Shown here: positions 15,024 through 16,614 of the stretch, in pieces | Layout of the letters: the number at the start of each line of letters is the position of its first letter | How positions within the stretch are numbered: the first letter of the stretch is position 1 | Assembly: GCA_946405675.1 (NCBI GenBank) | Contig: CAMJIC010000026.1 | Span: 1-16,614 of the forward strand | Length of the DNA stretch: 16,614 bases | Direction of reading: 5' to 3' | Source: an uncultured Clostridia bacterium | GTDB lineage: Bacteria; Bacillota; Clostridia; Lachnospirales; Lachnospiraceae | The notes under the pieces: generated by a model | What the model saw: the letters and a program-made list of their open reading frames with translations, nothing else | Told to the model about the DNA's origin: nothing | The model's database searches: none | Position numbers and translations under genes: made by a program

Positions 15024-15049
15024 TGTAGTTCAGCTTAGGCGAAATAACT

Positions 15050-15102
15050 GTTATCAGGCGCATCCTTGCCGGCGGGCCGGTCTGCGGGTGCGGCCTGATC
15101 GT
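15050..15102. repeat. Dispersed palindromic element, copy F (leader of MBOAT gene)
   Basis: A decayed palindrome: ATCAGGC (15053-15059) pairs with GCCTGAT (15093-15099), with GCATCC/GGGTGCG inside. Its centre GGCGGGCCGGTCTGCGGG matches the centre of copy E read on the minus strand, so E and F have the same orientation relative to their own transcripts. It ends 33 bases before the MBOAT start codon. Confidence 0.7.
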
Positions 15103-15135
15103 CATTCTTACGAGATTTTCAGGGGTGAACAAAGT

Positions 15136-16554
15136 ATGGTATTCAGCAGCCTGCTGTTCCTGTTCCGGTTCCTCCCACTGGTACTGATTCTTTATTACGC
15201 AGTGCCAAGACGTCTTCGCAATCTTGTGCTGCTTCTGGTCAGCCTTGTGTTTTATGCGTGGGGCGAGCCGGTCTATGTGATACTGATGATCGTGTCGATC
15301 CTGATCTCCTGGCTGGGAGGACTGCTGGTCGACCATTTTTTGTGCCTTGGACGGGAGAGGGCGGCAAAGGCCAGCCTTGCCATATCGGTTGCGGCAGGCC
15401 TGTCTCTGCTTGGCTTTTTCAAGTATGGGGATTTCGTCCTCCGGACGGTAAACGGCATCTTCCACAGCGAGATCCCGCTCCTTGCGCTCTCGCTGCCGAT
15501 CGGAATCAGCTTCTATACATTTCAGACAATATCGTATATTATCGATGTATATCGCGGCAGCGCCAGGGTGCAGAGAAATATCATTTCCTACGGAGCCTAT
15601 GTGACCATGTTCCCGCAGCTGATCGCAGGACCGATCGTTCAGTACAAGACAATCGACCGGCAGCTGCGCAGGAGAAGGGAGACCTCTGATGAGTTTGCCC
15701 TGGGCGTCATGCGGTTCATGGCGGGGCTTGGGAAGAAGGTACTGCTTGCCAACAATGCAGGGCTTCTGTGGGATTCCATCCGTGTCATGGATACGGGGAG
15801 CCTGCCCGTTGTGACTGCGTGGATCGGGATCGCGGCGTATACCTTCCAGATTTACTTCGACTTCTCCGGCTATTCGGATATGGCGATCGGCCTTGGCCAC
15901 ATGTTCGGGTTCCGGTTCCTGGAGAATTTCGACCATCCCTATGAAGCGAAGAGCGCATCGGAATTCTGGCGCAGGTGGCACATTTCCCTCGGAACCTGGT
16001 TCAGGGAGTATGTCTACATCCCCCTTGGCGGCAGCAGGGCAGGGACGTTCGGACTGATCAGAAGCACCATGGCGGTCTGGCTTCTGACCGGGATCTGGCA
16101 TGGCGCGGACTGGAACTTCTGTATCTGGGGCCTCTACTACGGAGTGCTTATATTGCTGGAAAAGCTGGTTTACGGGAAGCGCTTACGCGCCCTGCCGGGT
16201 GTCATCCAGCATATATACTGTATGTTCGCGGTCATGATCGGCTGGTTCATTTTCTCCTACAATGAGATTGCCGGGAGGATGGGATACCTTGCCGCGATGT
16301 TCGGAGGAGGCGGACGGTTTTTGGACAATGGTTCCATCTATCAGCTGTATTCCAACGCAGTGCTGCTGGTCATCCTTATACTCGGAAGTACTACGATCCC
16401 TCTGAAGACAGCGTCCTGCATACTCAGGAAAGTAAGGAACTCCAACACAGCGACAGTCGTGCTTCGCGGCGCCTTCACTGTTGCGGTGTTCCTGCTCAGT
16501 GTCGCTTATCTTGTAGGTGATTCATACAACCCGTTCCTTTATTTCAGGTTCTGA
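15136..16554 (+). CDS. MBOAT family O-acyltransferase (AlgI-type)
   Basis: A 472-residue polytopic membrane protein that moves acyl groups, usually acetyl, across the membrane to an extracellular carrier or glycan. Hydrophobic segments run from the N-terminus (LLFLFRFLPLVLILYYAV) onward. The family core FWRRWHISLGTWFREYVYIP (278-296) carries His282, and VWLLTGIWHGADWNF has the invariant His322. The FSGYSDMAIGLGHMFGF stretch and the terminal NPFLYFRF are also typical of AlgI-like members. Length is normal. AGGGGTG (15121-15127) lies 8 bases before ATG 15136. The frame is open to 14959, but that part precedes the predicted transcription start and translates the palindromic repeat, so it was rejected. 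It is followed after 3 bases by another start codon, so a multi-gene acylation operon is likely. Confidence 0.95.
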   Translation: MVFSSLLFLFRFLPLVLILYYAVPRRLRNLVLLLVSLVFYAWGEPVYVILMIVSILISWLGGLLVDHFLCLGRERAAKASLAISVAAGLSLLGFFKYGDFVLRTVNGIFHSEIPLLALSLPIGISFYTFQTISYIIDVYRGSARVQRNIISYGAYVTMFPQLIAGPIVQYKTIDRQLRRRRETSDEFALGVMRFMAGLGKKVLLANNAGLLWDSIRVMDTGSLPVVTAWIGIAAYTFQIYFDFSGYSDMAIGLGHMFGFRFLENFDHPYEAKSASEFWRRWHISLGTWFREYVYIPLGGSRAGTFGLIRSTMAVWLLTGIWHGADWNFCIWGLYYGVLILLEKLVYGKRLRALPGVIQHIYCMFAVMIGWFIFSYNEIAGRMGYLAAMFGGGGRFLDNGSIYQLYSNAVLLVILILGSTTIPLKTASCILRKVRNSNTATVVLRGAFTVAVFLLSVAYLVGDSYNPFLYFRF

Positions 16555-16557
16555 ACT

Positions 16558-16614
16558 ATGAATAAACATCAATCAGTTTATGTGAATACAATATTCCTGC
16601 TCATGATCTTCGGG
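16558..16614 (+). CDS. 5' end of a further exported or membrane protein (possibly DHHW/AlgX-like), cut by window end
   Basis: ATG 16558 opens 19 codons to the window edge, reading MNKHQSVYVNTIFLLMIFG: a short polar start and the beginning of a hydrophobic segment. It starts 3 bases after the MBOAT stop, so it is probably translationally coupled; there is no strong ribosome site of its own. In many Clostridia an AlgI-type MBOAT is followed by a DHHW/AlgX-like protein with a similar N-terminal anchor. That identity is inferred from context only. Confidence 0.55.
   Translation, partial: MNKHQSVYVNTIFLLMIFG

Noticed and set aside
14959..15135. Upstream extension of the MBOAT gene
   Set aside because: It begins before the predicted start of transcription and runs through copy F; ATG 15136 has a good ribosome site and gives the normal family N-terminus.
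14971..16101. 376-codon open frame on the minus strand opposite the MBOAT gene
   Set aside because: Antisense to a well-recognised membrane protein; composition is typical of a reverse-frame shadow.

Overview
The window looks like a chromosomal segment of an anaerobic Firmicute, most probably a Lachnospiraceae-type gut Clostridium. The grounds are a moderate GC content with AGGAGG-type ribosome binding sites, a very long repeat-rich surface protein with a C-terminal TGD/membrane/KKRRK tail, a DUF4358-type lipoprotein, a PepV-type M20 dipeptidase, and an AlgI-type MBOAT acyltransferase beside an SGNH-domain protein. No rRNA, tRNA, phage, transposase or CRISPR array is visible. The genus cannot be fixed from sequence reading alone.

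Layout. (1) 235-3948: a secreted, membrane- or wall-anchored 1237-residue protein built of InlB-like beta repeats; it ends at a bidirectional terminator shared with a convergent HAD phosphatase (4079-4912, minus). (2) 4913-5190: a divergent control region with back-to-back sigma-70 promoters for the HAD gene and for an AlaX-L alanyl-tRNA editing protein (5191-6387). (3) 6678-10388: the complete dTDP-L-rhamnose pathway in the order rmlA-rmlB-rmlD-rmlC, followed by a dipeptidase (10445-11902). (4) 12061-12543: a small lipoprotein with its own good promoter. (5) 12790-13430: a vapBC toxin-antitoxin locus whose toxin frame is cut by an in-frame amber codon. (6) 13579-16614: a probable polysaccharide O-acetylation module, with an SGNH-domain membrane-anchored protein (minus), a divergent MBOAT acyltransferase (plus) and the first 19 codons of a further gene that may encode a DHHW/AlgX-like partner.

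How the genes fit together. Rhamnose synthesis, the MBOAT/SGNH pair and perhaps the lipoprotein suggest a region devoted to making and acylating a rhamnose-containing cell-surface glycan, next to a large surface protein. The glycan itself is not encoded here (no glycosyltransferases in view), so this link is an inference.

The most striking unexplained signal is a dispersed palindromic element of about 50-73 bp, ending in GTTACAAGTCACACC and its complement. It occurs five times as an intact or decayed hairpin and once as a half copy, always outside the genes. Four copies form two pairs. Each pair flanks overlapping divergent promoters (HAD/alaX and SGNH/MBOAT), so each predicted transcript would start with its own hairpin leader. 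A second, weaker palindromic repeat family occurs upstream of rmlA and downstream of vapC.
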